Source: Muribaculaceae bacterium (lineage in GTDB: Bacteria; Bacteroidota; Bacteroidia; Bacteroidales; Muribaculaceae). From it: a DNA stretch of 64,000 nt. The stretch is from positions 52,516 through 116,515 of the forward strand of contig JAFQZK010000020.1 of assembly GCA_017405965.1 (NCBI GenBank), given 5' to 3'. The position numbers and the translations under genes were made by a program. This document shows positions 51,003-59,371 of this stretch, piece after piece. The notes below the pieces were generated by a model. It searched no databases. It had not been told where the DNA came from and worked only from the letters and a program-made list of their open reading frames with translations. The first letter of the stretch is position 1. Each line of letters opens with the position of its first letter.

Positions 51003-52427
51003 TTATTTGAACAAATCATCCATGGTCAGTGTAGCAACGAATGTGGATGAATGCATTCCGTCCTTCAAGCCATAGGTTGTTACTAACGTGGGCCATAATG
51101 CACCTTTAGCACCAGTCTCCTGCTTAAAGGCAGCGGCACGGTTGCGGAGTTTAATCGTTTCAGCGTTGTTCATGGAAAACTCAGCTTCACTATATTTCAT
51201 TTCGCAAAGATTAATGATGCCATCAGCTCGGTCCAGAATCATGTCGATTTGAGCATTTGGGATGGATTGTTTACTTTGCCAAGAATAGAATTTAGTCGAA
51301 ATACGATCGATGCCCAGGGCCTTCTTGATTTGTGTTACATGGGTCATGCAAATCCTCTCAAAACATAGACCCAACCATGTGTTGATTTCAGGCGTACCAA
51401 TATGATTTGCCCAATAATTGGTTTCGGCTTCTGCACGCGGAACGAATGTCAGATAAAACTGCGAATAGAAATCTGTTAGCTGATAAATAGCGGAACGATT
51501 GCTGATGCGTTTCTCTCTCACCACGTACTTTCGGATGATATCACAATTAACTAAGTCCTCCAACTTCTGGCTGAGCGCACCGTTTGGGGCAGTTCCAAGA
51601 GCAGAGCTTAACTCTTTGCGGGTCATACCATGTTTTTCTTTTGATAATGTATTGACGATAGACATATAAGACTCAGGCGATTGAAACAATGTTGAATACA
51701 ATCGTTTGTATTCCCTGCGTAACTCCTCCTCTTCTCCAAAGAAAAGCCGGTCAATGTTTGTTGCAAAGCTCTCATTATGATGCAAAAGGCTCAAATAATA
51801 GGGCACTCCGCCAAGAGCCATGTATGCCTGTAAAACAGAAAGACGCTCCCACTTGAAATTGCGACTTTTTAGATATGTTTCGGTTTCATGAAGTGTGAAT
51901 GGATGCAGATGTATTTCGTGAGTAATGCGGTCATGGAGTCCGCCCTTATCATTAACAACATTTTTGATCATCCAAGATGTGGCACTGCCGCAAACAATTA
52001 ATGTGAGGTTGTCTTGCATTGATGCCCATGAGTTCCAAAAGTATCCCAAGGCCCGCACAAAACCTGAGCGTTGTGTGTCCATGGATGGAAGTTCATCCAG
52101 GAATACGATGCAACGTCGTTTCAATGTGACTTTTCGTTTTAGGTGCTCCTTCAATAACCTAAATGCTACCATCCAGTTTTCAGGACGTTTGACGGTTTTC
52201 TTGCTGTATTCTTGGAGTGCATCTATAAACGCCTCCATTTGTTCCTCAGAAGTACCGTTAAGTACCCCAGTCATGGCAAAAGCCATTTTGCCATGAAACA
52301 AATGATTGACCAAGAATGTTTTTCCCACACGTCTGCGACCATAAATGGCAACAAATTCAGGACGGTCTGAGGATGTGTATTCTGTCAACAGTTGTATCTC
52401 TTTTTCTCTGCCAATAAGCTTATCCAT
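51003..52427 (-). CDS. AAA+ ATPase (archaeal-type) with C-terminal PD-(D/E)xK-like domain
   Basis: 474 residues. The N-terminal STAND/archaeal-type ATPase domain has Walker A (AIYGRRRVGKTFLVNHLF, about 28-45), Walker B (CIVFLDELPS, about 106-115) and sensor 1 (LTLIVCGSATSWM). A winged-helix segment follows (about 255-330; MTRKELSSALGTAPNGALSQ), then a DUF234/restriction-like end (about 390-440) with QIDMILDRADGIINLCEMKY, fitting the D...ExK nuclease-fold signature. These genes are common, scattered accessory genes in Bacteroidales with unknown role. It has its own promoter (52452-52482), overlapped by a perfect palindrome, and is followed closely by the primase-helicase gene. Confidence 0.88.
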   Translation of the reverse strand: MDKLIGREKEIQLLTEYTSSDRPEFVAIYGRRRVGKTFLVNHLFHGKMAFAMTGVLNGTSEEQMEAFIDALQEYSKKTVKRPENWMVAFRLLKEHLKRKVTLKRRCIVFLDELPSMDTQRSGFVRALGYFWNSWASMQDNLTLIVCGSATSWMIKNVVNDKGGLHDRITHEIHLHPFTLHETETYLKSRNFKWERLSVLQAYMALGGVPYYLSLLHHNESFATNIDRLFFGEEEELRREYKRLYSTLFQSPESYMSIVNTLSKEKHGMTRKELSSALGTAPNGALSQKLEDLVNCDIIRKYVVREKRISNRSAIYQLTDFYSQFYLTFVPRAEAETNYWANHIGTPEINTWLGLCFERICMTHVTQIKKALGIDRISTKFYSWQSKQSIPNAQIDMILDRADGIINLCEMKYSEAEFSMNNAETIKLRNRAAAFKQETGAKGALWPTLVTTYGLKDGMHSSTFVATLTMDDLFK

Positions 52428-52451
52428 AATGAAAGGTTAATTTGGTTGATG

Positions 52452-52482
52452 CAAAGGTATTATTATTATTTAAACTAGCAAT
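52452..52482 (-). promoter_or_regulatory. Promoter of the AAA+ ATPase/helicase pair
   Basis: On the minus strand TACCTTTG (52452-52459) is a good -7 and ATTG (52479-52482) lies 19 bases upstream. The -33 box overlaps the left arm of the palindrome at 52480-52532. Confidence 0.55.
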
Positions 52483-52532
52483 GAGTTTCAGCTAAAACTC
52501 GCAAAAAATCTTTGTTTTAGCTGAAACTCATT
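52480..52532. repeat. Perfect 19-bp inverted repeat upstream of the AAA+ ATPase gene
   Basis: Arms AATGAGTTTCAGCTAAAAC (52480-52498) and its exact complement (52514-52532) flank a 15-base AT-rich loop. It touches the promoter's -33 box and lies 53 bases upstream of the ATPase start, so it could be an operator or a mobile-element trace. There is no T-run to make it a terminator. 52533-52769 shows no supported gene. Confidence 0.8.
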
Positions 52533-52769
52533 TGTGATTTATGTCATTTGCGCTTCCCAAACATCGTCATTTCAAATTTTGCCTTTTTGATGTTAGCAAT
52601 AGCTTTTGGAGCAAAGAACTCCAAAACAAAACGAGATATGGTGAGTTGAGCACAGATGCTTCAAGCCATCATTCAATGTCAGGAAAAAGAGGGGGAATAC
52701 AACGGGGGAATAAAGTGGTAATAAGAAATCATAAATCGCTGAAAATCATTGACTTGAAAGTAAACCTAT

Positions 52770-52850
52770 TGGAGCTAACTGCTCCAATAAAAAACAACGA
52801 GTAACTATCTGATATTTAGATAGTTACTCGCTTGTTTGTGGAGCTGGAGG
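52770..52850. repeat. Third, shorter copy of the repeat at the genuine ssrA 3' end
   Basis: Shares with copies A and B a GGAGC...GCTCC hairpin (52771-52785), CAATAAAA, the GAGTAACTATCT hairpin, and TGTGGAGCTGGAGG (52837-52850). Here the sequence continues into the real ssrA gene, so this is taken as the parent site from which A and B derive. Confidence 0.7.
52791..52830 (-). terminator. Rho-independent terminator of ssrA
   Basis: Perfect 13-bp stem (52798-52810 and 52818-52830, CGAGTAACTATCT arm), 7-base loop, followed on the minus strand by TTGTTTTTTATT. It lies 8 bases past the tmRNA 3' end. Confidence 0.9.
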
Positions 52851-53235
52851 GGTTTGAACCCTCGTCCAAACGTGGAACTAATAAGGTTTCTACATGCTTA
52901 GTCTCGGCTTGGTTTTCGACCGTTGGCAGGCCCGAGACGACCAACCGGCGGCTTATCCTCTGAATTTCGGACTTGGCCCGAGGCTTGCCTTGTCCTATCG
53001 CCGATATTCCTGCACCACCGGATCAACCCGCCTCGGCGCGAGGGCAGTTGGGTGATGTCTCGTCACCGCCCCTTGGGCGATGATAAAGCCGAACTTACTG
53101 TGCTTCGGTTAGGCAGCGAGAGCGTAGTTGTTTTCGCCATTTAATTGTGTCAATGACTGAGATTTAAGAGCCTTGCCATTATCGCTCTGCATGCTTGCTT
53201 ACCACCTCTACACGCTGTCAAAGCCAGTCAGCCCC
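52839..53235 (-). ncRNA. ssrA: tmRNA (transfer-messenger RNA)
   Basis: 397 bases. The tRNA-like ends pair: 5' GGGGCTG (53235-53229) with CAGCTCC plus discriminator A (52846-52839); the terminal CCA is not encoded. The T-arm (GAGGGTTCAAACCCCTC) and the conserved GACTAAGCATGTAGAAACCTT stretch before it, in segments matching known tmRNAs, are present. The tag frame (53138-53109) reads GENNYALAA then stop, following the usual Ala-charged resume. The tmRNA rescues stalled ribosomes with SmpB. GC-rich pseudoknot stems lie in the middle. Its 3' end is a common integration site for mobile DNA, consistent with the repeats to the left. Confidence 0.97.
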
Positions 53236-53265
53236 AAAAGTATGTGTCCGGTTGTAAACGGGCTG

Positions 53266-53296
53266 CAAAGGTACAACAATTTTCGTGCCAAACAAG
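53266..53296 (-). promoter_or_regulatory. Promoter of ssrA
   Basis: Minus strand CTTG (53293-53296), 19 bases, TACCTTTG (53266-53273). This gives a short 5' extension before the mature tmRNA end at 53235, as expected for a processed precursor. Confidence 0.65.
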
Positions 53297-53338
53297 TCAC
53301 GTGTGCTGTTTTTTTCAAAAAAAGTTGAATGGGAGGTG

Positions 53339-53962
53339 TCAGTCTTGCTCGACAAGTTCGTGCCAATAGTGTGACTCTTGGGGGATGAAGTTGCCGGCCA
53401 TCAGGTGGTTGTAGATTTGCAGGCATGCCCATGCGTCGATGGCTGCGTACTGCTGCTGTGCTTCGGTGAGTTGAGTGGCTTCCCAGTTCGAGAGTTGCTG
53501 CCCCTTGCTGATTTTTTGCTCAAAGAGGATGGCGTAGATCTTTTGCAGGCTCATGTCGGTGATCTGGTATTCCTTGACGAGTTTCTGCAGCTCGATGAAA
53601 CCGGCGGGTTGGCAGTCGCACACGCGTGAAAGCTGATGGAAGTCGTCGGTGGTGGAGAGTCCGATCTTGATGATGCTTTTGTCTTCGAGGAAGCGCTTGA
53701 GGGGCTCGGGAACGCCGGTCTTGTTGACGCGAAAGAGGAAGGCGTCGTGTTGGGTCGACAGTTGCAGCAGGGCGATGTTGTGCCGCTCGCCGCGGTGGAA
53801 GCATGGGCGGGTCTCGGTGTCAAATCCCACGATGGGTGATGTGCGCAAAGCGGTGACGGCGCTATTGACTTGTGAGATGGCGTCGATGACGTGAATGTGG
53901 CCCGCGAAGTTGACGCGCGGCAGTTCGTTGATGGCTTGTTTATCTATCGAGACAACGTGCAT
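53339..53962 (-). CDS. DEDDy 3'-5' exonuclease (RNase D-like domain)
   Basis: 207-residue stand-alone 3'-5' exonuclease domain. The four acidic residues of the DEDD family and the tyrosine of the DEDDy subgroup are visible: Asp48 and Glu50 (VGFDTETRP), an Asp at 106-107 (LSTTDDFHQL), and Tyr172/Asp176 (QQYAAIDAWAC). It lacks the HRDC domains of full RNase D, as do many Bacteroidota homologues. It probably trims RNA or DNA 3' ends; the exact substrate is not evident. A -7 element (TACCTTTG, 53971-53978) is just upstream. Next to ssrA by position only. Confidence 0.92.
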   Translation of the reverse strand: MHVVSIDKQAINELPRVNFAGHIHVIDAISQVNSAVTALRTSPIVGFDTETRPCFHRGERHNIALLQLSTQHDAFLFRVNKTGVPEPLKRFLEDKSIIKIGLSTTDDFHQLSRVCDCQPAGFIELQKLVKEYQITDMSLQKIYAILFEQKISKGQQLSNWEATQLTEAQQQYAAIDAWACLQIYNHLMAGNFIPQESHYWHELVEQD

Positions 53963-53970
53963 GATGGGTG

Positions 53971-53978
53971 CAAAGGTA
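53971..53978 (-). promoter_or_regulatory. Probable -7 element of the exonuclease gene
   Basis: TACCTTTG on the minus strand, 9 bases before the start codon. No clear -33 box at 19-21 bases. If used, the mRNA would be nearly leaderless. Confidence 0.35.
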
Positions 53979-54069
53979 ATACTTTTTCAGATAACCGTCA
54001 CTAGATTCTGGCCGTTGGTTTCTTGTTTTTTTTGTTTTGGGTTGATGATTTCGGGTTGACTCTCTCGCG

Positions 54070-56289
54070 TTATAATCGTTCCACTTGCTTGACGCCCTTG
54101 ATGTTGAGGATTTTCCTGATCAGGTCGTCAAGCAGGGCGATGTTGCTGATGTTGACAGTGAGCATGCCCTCGAAGAGGCCGCCTTCGGCCTGGACCGAGA
54201 TGCTGCGCAGCAGGCAGTTGTCGGTCTTGTTGATGACCGAGGTGATCGAGGCCACGATGCCGATGTCGTCACGGCCCAGCACCTTGAGCGTGGCGACGAA
54301 CTGGTTGCCGGCCTTGCCGGTCCAGCGGGTGCGGATGATGCGGTACGGGTAACGGCTCTTGAGGTGCAGCAGGTTCTTGCAGTCGCAGCGGTGTATCTTG
54401 ATGGCACCGTCGCTGGCGACGAATCCCTGGATGCGGTCGCCGAAGATGGGGTTGCAGCATCGCGCCAGTTTGTAGTTCACGCCCTTGACGTCGTCGCCGA
54501 TGGTCAGGATATCGTCGTCGAACCTTTCCTCTTGTGCGGCAGGCTGTTGCAGGACGAATTCCTCGGCCGTGCCGCGCGTCGTGGCCGCCTCGTTCTGCTT
54601 AGCCTGGATTTCCTCGTACTGCTCGACAACGGTGTTCACGTCGATGTCATCCTCCTGGATAGCGGCATAGAACTCGGTGGTGGTCTTGTAGCCCATCTTT
54701 TTTATCAGGCGCGCCAGGATGGCGTCGTCGGGCTCTATCTTGCGGTTCTTGAAGCGCCGTTGCAGGGTCTCGCGCGCCAGCTGGGCCTGCCGAGCCTTAC
54801 GCTCGTTGATGGCGTTCTTGATCTTGTTGCGCGCCCTGCTGGTGACAGCGATGTTGAGCCAGTCGAGGCGTGGTGTCTGGGAGGCCGAGGTGATGATCTC
54901 GACCGTGTCGCCGCTCTTGAGCCGGTAGTTGATTTTCTGGTTCTTGCCGTCAACCTTGCCGCCCATGCAGGTGCTGCCCACGCGTGAGTGGATGTGGAAC
55001 GCGAAGTCCAGGATGGTGGCACCCTGCGGCAGCCTGAAGAGGTCTCCCTTGGGCGTGAACACGAACACCTCGTCGTTGTACAGGTTGGTGTCCATGTTGC
55101 GCATCAGGCTCATCTGGCCCTCCTGGCCGCTGGCTTCCAGCATCTGCCTCACATCGTTCATCCACTTGTCCACGTCGCCATCGCTCTTGATGCCCTTGTA
55201 GCGCCAATGCGCGGCCACGCCACGCTCGGCGGTCTCATCCATGCGGCGGGTGCGAATCTGCACTTCGACCCATTTGTCCCCAGGGCCGTACACAGTGATG
55301 TGCAGCGACTCGTAGCCGTTGCTTTTAGGGATGGTGATCCAGTCCTTGAAGCGCGACGGGTTGGCCTTATAGATGTCGGTGACGATAGAGTAGGCGAGCC
55401 AGCAGGCACGCTTCTCGTCCTTGGGCGTGGTGTCCAGGATGATACGGATGGCGAACAGGTCATAGATGCCGCTCAGGTCCACGCCCTGCTTCTGCATCTT
55501 CTGCCAGATGGAGTTGATGGACTTGGTGCGTCCTTTCAACTCATATTTCAGTCCTTCGGCCTTGAGGCGCTCGTTGATGGGCTTGATGAAGTCCTCGACA
55601 TACTTGTCGCGCTCCTGTTTGGTCTCCTGTAGTCGATTGGCGATTTGGGTGAAGACCCTGCGGTTCAAGTACTTGAGTGACGTGTCTTCCAGTTCGGTCT
55701 TGATGGCGTACAAGCCCAGTTTGTGGGCCAGTGGGGCATACAGGTAGCGGGCCTCGCTGGCAATCTCGTGCACGAATTTCTCGTTCGGGTGGTGGTTGAT
55801 GGCTCGCATGAGCGCCAGGCGGTCGGCGGTCATGATGAGGATGACACGCACATCCTCGGCAAAGGTGAGCAACAGCTTGTGGAAATTCTCATCGGCCACA
55901 GCCGCCTGCTTCTTGTACAGCGGAGCCACATGCAGCAGCCCGTGCACCACGCGGGCGATGTCGTCGTCGAAGAGCGTGCGCACGCGTTCCGTGTCCAGGT
56001 AGTTGCCGCGGCACAGGTTATAGATCATCGTGGCGATGACCATCGTGCGGTCGGGGGCGATGCTGTCGCACAAGGTGAGCGCCGTCCTCAAGTGCCTGAG
56101 CACGGGATTCAATCCGTACTGGTCGCGCTTGAAGACTCCGGCAGTGGTTATGCCCTGCAGAATGAGGTCATGCACCGTGTTGACGTCGCGGCTCGACAGT
56201 TGGCTGCCCAGTCTGTCACTCAAGCCCTTGACGAGTCGTGGCAATTGGGCCCGTTCCTCGGCAGTGAAATATTCCTGTATTGTCGCCAT
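54070..56289 (-). CDS. relA: RelA/SpoT family (p)ppGpp synthetase with degenerate hydrolase domain
   Basis: 739 residues with the full RSH layout: HD region (about 40-190), synthetase (about 235-350; GRTKSINSIWQKMQKQG, IYDLFAIRIILDT), TGS (about 400-465; VFVFTPKGDLFRLPQGATIL), a helical/zinc-finger region, and an ACT domain (about 665-739). The hydrolase signature is lost: where HD-type enzymes have 'LLHDvvED' this has MIYNLCRGN, although ADRL further on is kept. The synthetase motif around SNGYESLHITVYGP is intact. It should therefore make but not degrade (p)ppGpp in the stringent response, like RelA, and a separate bifunctional enzyme is expected elsewhere. TAATTTTG/TAAATTTG elements in the 116-base upstream spacer serve this and the divergent gene. 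Confidence 0.95.
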   Translation of the reverse strand: MATIQEYFTAEERAQLPRLVKGLSDRLGSQLSSRDVNTVHDLILQGITTAGVFKRDQYGLNPVLRHLRTALTLCDSIAPDRTMVIATMIYNLCRGNYLDTERVRTLFDDDIARVVHGLLHVAPLYKKQAAVADENFHKLLLTFAEDVRVILIMTADRLALMRAINHHPNEKFVHEIASEARYLYAPLAHKLGLYAIKTELEDTSLKYLNRRVFTQIANRLQETKQERDKYVEDFIKPINERLKAEGLKYELKGRTKSINSIWQKMQKQGVDLSGIYDLFAIRIILDTTPKDEKRACWLAYSIVTDIYKANPSRFKDWITIPKSNGYESLHITVYGPGDKWVEVQIRTRRMDETAERGVAAHWRYKGIKSDGDVDKWMNDVRQMLEASGQEGQMSLMRNMDTNLYNDEVFVFTPKGDLFRLPQGATILDFAFHIHSRVGSTCMGGKVDGKNQKINYRLKSGDTVEIITSASQTPRLDWLNIAVTSRARNKIKNAINERKARQAQLARETLQRRFKNRKIEPDDAILARLIKKMGYKTTTEFYAAIQEDDIDVNTVVEQYEEIQAKQNEAATTRGTAEEFVLQQPAAQEERFDDDILTIGDDVKGVNYKLARCCNPIFGDRIQGFVASDGAIKIHRCDCKNLLHLKSRYPYRIIRTRWTGKAGNQFVATLKVLGRDDIGIVASITSVINKTDNCLLRSISVQAEGGLFEGMLTVNISNIALLDDLIRKILNIKGVKQVERL

Positions 56290-56306
56290 TCAGCAATTTT
56301 TTTTGG

Positions 56307-56365
56307 CAAATTTAGTCTTTTTGTGGCAATATGCTTGCAAGAACGTGACTAAAAATGTAATTTTG
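56307..56365. promoter_or_regulatory. Divergent promoters of relA and the DUF4301 gene
   Basis: Plus strand: CTTG (56334-56337), 20 bases, TAATTTTG (56358-56365) for the DUF4301 gene. Minus strand: TAAATTTG (56307-56314) for relA, with CTTG 23 bases upstream (56338-56341). The two -33 boxes abut as the palindrome CTTGCAAG, so the promoters are back to back and could compete. Confidence 0.55.
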
Positions 56366-56405
56366 GGGGTTTTTAACCCGCGTGTAACCAAAATACGATA
56401 CAGCT

Positions 56406-57929
56406 ATGCTTAACGACAACGACAAAAAACTGATGGCCTCCAAAGGCATCACCGAGCCCATGATTGAGGCTCAGCTCAAGCGTTTTGAGACCGGCTTCCC
56501 GTGGCTGAAGCTCGAAGCCGCAGCCACTGTGGGCCATGGCATTACTCGCCTTGACGCCAAGCAGCAGGCACAGTGCATCAAGCTCTGGAAGGAGTTCCAG
56601 GGTGGGGGAGCGACGATAGAGAAATTCCAGCCCGCCTCGGGTGCCGCCAGCCGCATGTTCAAGAACCTGTTCGCCTTCATCAACGAGGGCAAGTCGGCCC
56701 CCGAGACCGACTTCGAGCGTCAGTTCTTTGAGGGCGTCACCCAGTTTGCCTTCTTCCCCCAGCTCAACAAGACCTGCGTGAGTCTGTACCAGAGCAATGT
56801 GGGTGAGTTGGTTGCCGCCGGGCGATATGCCGACGTGCTCAAGGCCTTGTTGTTGCCCGAAGGCATGAACTACGGCTCGCTTCCCAAGGGACTGCTCAAG
56901 TTCCACCGTGCAGCAGCGGCTACGGTTCACACACCGCTCGAGGAGCATCTCGAGGAAGGTGCTCAGTATGCTGCCGACCGCAATCGCCGCGTGAGCATCC
57001 ACTTCACGGTTTCGCCTGAGCACCGTGCGGGTTTTGAACGCCTTATCAAGGCCAAGGTGCCCCTGATGGAGAAAGTGTGGGGCGTGAAATATGATATCAG
57101 CCTCAGCGAGCAGAAGGCCTCGACCGACACCATCGCAGTCAACATGGACAACACGCCCTACCGTGACGCTAAGGGCAACCTGCTGTTCCGTCCTGCCGGC
57201 CACGGTGCCTTGCTCGAGAACCTCAACGAGCGCGATGCCGACGTCGTGTTCATCAAGAACGTGGACAATGTGGTGCCCCTGCGCCTGCGCAGCGTCAGCA
57301 CCCGGTTCAAGAAAATCATCGGCGGCTACCTCGTCATGGTGCAGCGCCAATTGAAGAAATACCTCGAGATGCTTGACAAGGGCGACCTCAAGGCCAGCGA
57401 CCTCAAGGCTATGCTGCGTTACGCCCAGCAGACCCTGTGCATCAGCGACAAGGCAACCGAGGGCATGGACGACGCGGCACTGGCGACCTGGCTGCGCGAC
57501 AAGTTCAACAGGCCCATCCGCGTGTGCGGCGTTGTGCCCAACGAGGGTGAGCCCGGTGGCGGCCCCTACCTGGCATATAACGCCGATGGCTCGGCCTCAC
57601 CTCAGATTCTTGAGTCGGCCCAGATCAACCCCGACGATGCAGCCGCCGTCGAGATGATGAAGAGTGGCACCCACTTCAATCCCGTGGACCTGGTGTGCTA
57701 CATCAAGGACTACAAGGGCATCAAGTTCGACCTGCGCAAGTTTGTCGATCAGGAGACAGGCTTTATCAGCATCAAGAGCAAAGATGGCGTGGACATCAAG
57801 GCCCTGGAGTTGCCCGGATTGTGGAACGGCTCGATGAGCAATTGGAACACCATCTTCATCGAGGTGCCCATCGACACCTTCAACCCCGTCAAGACCGTTA
57901 ACGACCTGCTGCGCAAGGCGCATCAGTAA
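56406..57929 (+). CDS. DUF4301 family protein
   Basis: 507 residues, full length for DUF4301, a Bacteroidota family of unknown function. Characteristic stretches: FQPASGAASRMFKNLFAFI near residue 80, LPKGLLKFHRAA, FRPAGHGALLENLNERDADV (a nucleotidyltransferase-like glycine/Asn pattern) followed by VFIKNVDNVVP, and the EPGGGPYLAYNADG loop. The GAASRMFK and GHGALLxNLN motifs recall sugar-nucleotide pyrophosphorylases, but this is resemblance only. Cytoplasmic, no signal. The thioredoxin gene follows 33 bases later on the same strand, so they may be cotranscribed. Confidence 0.85.
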   Translation: MLNDNDKKLMASKGITEPMIEAQLKRFETGFPWLKLEAAATVGHGITRLDAKQQAQCIKLWKEFQGGGATIEKFQPASGAASRMFKNLFAFINEGKSAPETDFERQFFEGVTQFAFFPQLNKTCVSLYQSNVGELVAAGRYADVLKALLLPEGMNYGSLPKGLLKFHRAAAATVHTPLEEHLEEGAQYAADRNRRVSIHFTVSPEHRAGFERLIKAKVPLMEKVWGVKYDISLSEQKASTDTIAVNMDNTPYRDAKGNLLFRPAGHGALLENLNERDADVVFIKNVDNVVPLRLRSVSTRFKKIIGGYLVMVQRQLKKYLEMLDKGDLKASDLKAMLRYAQQTLCISDKATEGMDDAALATWLRDKFNRPIRVCGVVPNEGEPGGGPYLAYNADGSASPQILESAQINPDDAAAVEMMKSGTHFNPVDLVCYIKDYKGIKFDLRKFVDQETGFISIKSKDGVDIKALELPGLWNGSMSNWNTIFIEVPIDTFNPVKTVNDLLRKAHQ

Positions 57930-57962
57930 AAAACGTCCCTCGCCGAGAATCGAGATCAAGAA

Positions 57963-58424
57963 ATGAAGAAAATACTGTTTTTTGTGCTGTTTACGCTGGC
58001 GCTGGCTTTCAGCGCCAGCGCTCAGCGCTATGCCTATGACGACGTTGAACCAAACCCCGACACCGTCTATACCGTACACGCCATCACTCAGGATCAGTTC
58101 AAGGAACTCATAGCCGACTATAAGGAATATGAATGGGTGATGCGCAGCCCGCGCCCTGTAGTGGTGGACTTCTATGCCGATTGGTGCCAGCCCTGCAAGC
58201 GCTTGGTGCCCATCCTGCGCCAGATTGCCCAGCACTACAACGGTGAGGTGGACTTCTACCGCATCGATGTTGATGAGAACAGCGATATCGCCGACGTGTT
58301 CCAGATACGCAGCATCCCCTTCCTGCTCATCTGCCCGATGCAGGGCGAACCCAAGAGCGTCATCGGCCTCTATCCCCAACAAGAATACATCCGCGTCATC
58401 GACATCGCCCTCGGCCGCCACTAG
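57963..58424 (+). CDS. Secreted thioredoxin-like protein
   Basis: 153 residues with a signal peptide (1-20, FSASA cleavage) and a thioredoxin fold carrying the redox motif WCQPC (Cys75, Cys78; VVVDFYADWCQPCKRLVP) and the cis-proline loop SIPFLLIC. It would act as a periplasmic disulfide reductase or oxidoreductase. The motif differs from the WCGPC of cytoplasmic thioredoxin. No dedicated partner gene is adjacent; it follows DUF4301 by 33 bases. Confidence 0.93.
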   Translation: MKKILFFVLFTLALAFSASAQRYAYDDVEPNPDTVYTVHAITQDQFKELIADYKEYEWVMRSPRPVVVDFYADWCQPCKRLVPILRQIAQHYNGEVDFYRIDVDENSDIADVFQIRSIPFLLICPMQGEPKSVIGLYPQQEYIRVIDIALGRH

Positions 58425-58502
58425 TCGTTGTCCCGATAACTGCCTATCCGCCGTTTCTCTTCCTCGAAAAATCTGATTTTGGGGAGAAAAATGGCGGAAA
58501 TC

Positions 58503-58533
58503 ATTGTCAATTCAAAATATTGTTGTAACTTTG
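58503..58533 (+). promoter_or_regulatory. Promoter of rpsF-rpsR-rplI
   Basis: ATTG (58503-58506), 19 bases, TAACTTTG (58526-58533): a good Bacteroidota promoter, about 43 bases of leader before rpsF. Confidence 0.7.
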
Positions 58534-58582
58534 CCCCGCTTTTTAGCACAACATTTATTAATCAACTTATTTTTAACGATTT

Positions 58583-59026
58583 ATGAACAAGTACGAAACC
58601 GTTTTCATTTTGACTCCCGTTTTGTCTGATGATCAGATGAAGGAAACGGTAGAAAAGTTCAAGAGCGTGCTCACCGACAACGGTGCCACCATCGAGAACG
58701 AAGAGAACTGGGGACTGCGCAAGCTCGCATATCCCATCGAGAACAAGAACACTGGTTTTTACACCCTGATTGAGTTTGAGGGCGAACCCACCATCGTTGC
58801 TAAGCTGGAAACCGCTTTCCGCCGCGATGAGAAGGTGATCCGTTTCCTCACCTTCCGTCTGGACAAGTACGCTGCCGAGTACGCAGTTAAGCGTCGCGCC
58901 GTGCGCAAGGCCAAATTGGAGGAGCGTGCCGCTCAGGAGGCTGCCGCCGAGGCTGCTCCCGTTGAGGTTGCTCCCGTGGTAGAAGAGGCCCCCGCTGCCG
59001 AAGAAGCACCTGCTGCCGAGGCATAA
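58583..59026 (+). CDS. rpsF: 30S ribosomal protein S6
   Basis: 147 residues. The S6 ferredoxin-like core (1-100; [40 protein letters not shown]) is followed by an Ala/Glu/Pro/Val tail (about 112-147), longer than in most bacteria. S6 binds S18 on the 30S platform. First gene of the conserved rpsF-rpsR-rplI operon. Confidence 0.98.
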   Translation: MNKYETVFILTPVLSDDQMKETVEKFKSVLTDNGATIENEENWGLRKLAYPIENKNTGFYTLIEFEGEPTIVAKLETAFRRDEKVIRFLTFRLDKYAAEYAVKRRAVRKAKLEERAAQEAAAEAAPVEVAPVVEEAPAAEEAPAAEA

Positions 59027-59068
59027 AAACCAAACAGTTAAACTTAATTATTGAAGGAAGTAAAAACT

Positions 59069-59356
59069 ATGGCACAAGAACAAATGAGACCCAATAACCA
59101 GGGTGAAATTCGTTATCTGACCCCGCTGTCAGTTGACAACCGTAAGAAGAAATACTGCCGTTTCAAACGCAGTGGTATCAAGTACATCGACTACAAGGAT
59201 CCCGATTTCTTGAAGAAGTTCCTCAATGAGCAAGGCAAGATCCTGCCCCGCCGCATCACCGGTACCTCGCTGAAGTTCCAGCGCCGCGTGGCAAAGGCTG
59301 TGAAGCGTGCCCGTCATCTGGCATTGCTGCCCTATGTGACCGACTTGATGAAATAA
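59069..59356 (+). CDS. rpsR: 30S ribosomal protein S18
   Basis: 95 residues from ATG 59069 ([20 protein letters not shown]); the in-frame ATG at 59051 lies in the likely ribosome-binding region and is less plausible. Family signature [19 protein letters not shown] and [20 protein letters not shown] is present. It partners S6 in the small subunit; the gene lies 42 bases after rpsF. Confidence 0.97.
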   Translation: MAQEQMRPNNQGEIRYLTPLSVDNRKKKYCRFKRSGIKYIDYKDPDFLKKFLNEQGKILPRRITGTSLKFQRRVAKAVKRARHLALLPYVTDLMK

Positions 59357-59371
59357 ACAACACGATTACAC

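Noticed and set aside
52541-52804. 87-codon plus-strand open frame between the palindrome and ssrA
   Set aside because: Runs into the ssrA terminator repeat, no start context or motif, and odd composition; likely chance.
56373-57350. 325-codon minus-strand frame opposite DUF4301
   Set aside because: Antisense shadow; DUF4301 on the plus strand is full length and has its own promoter.
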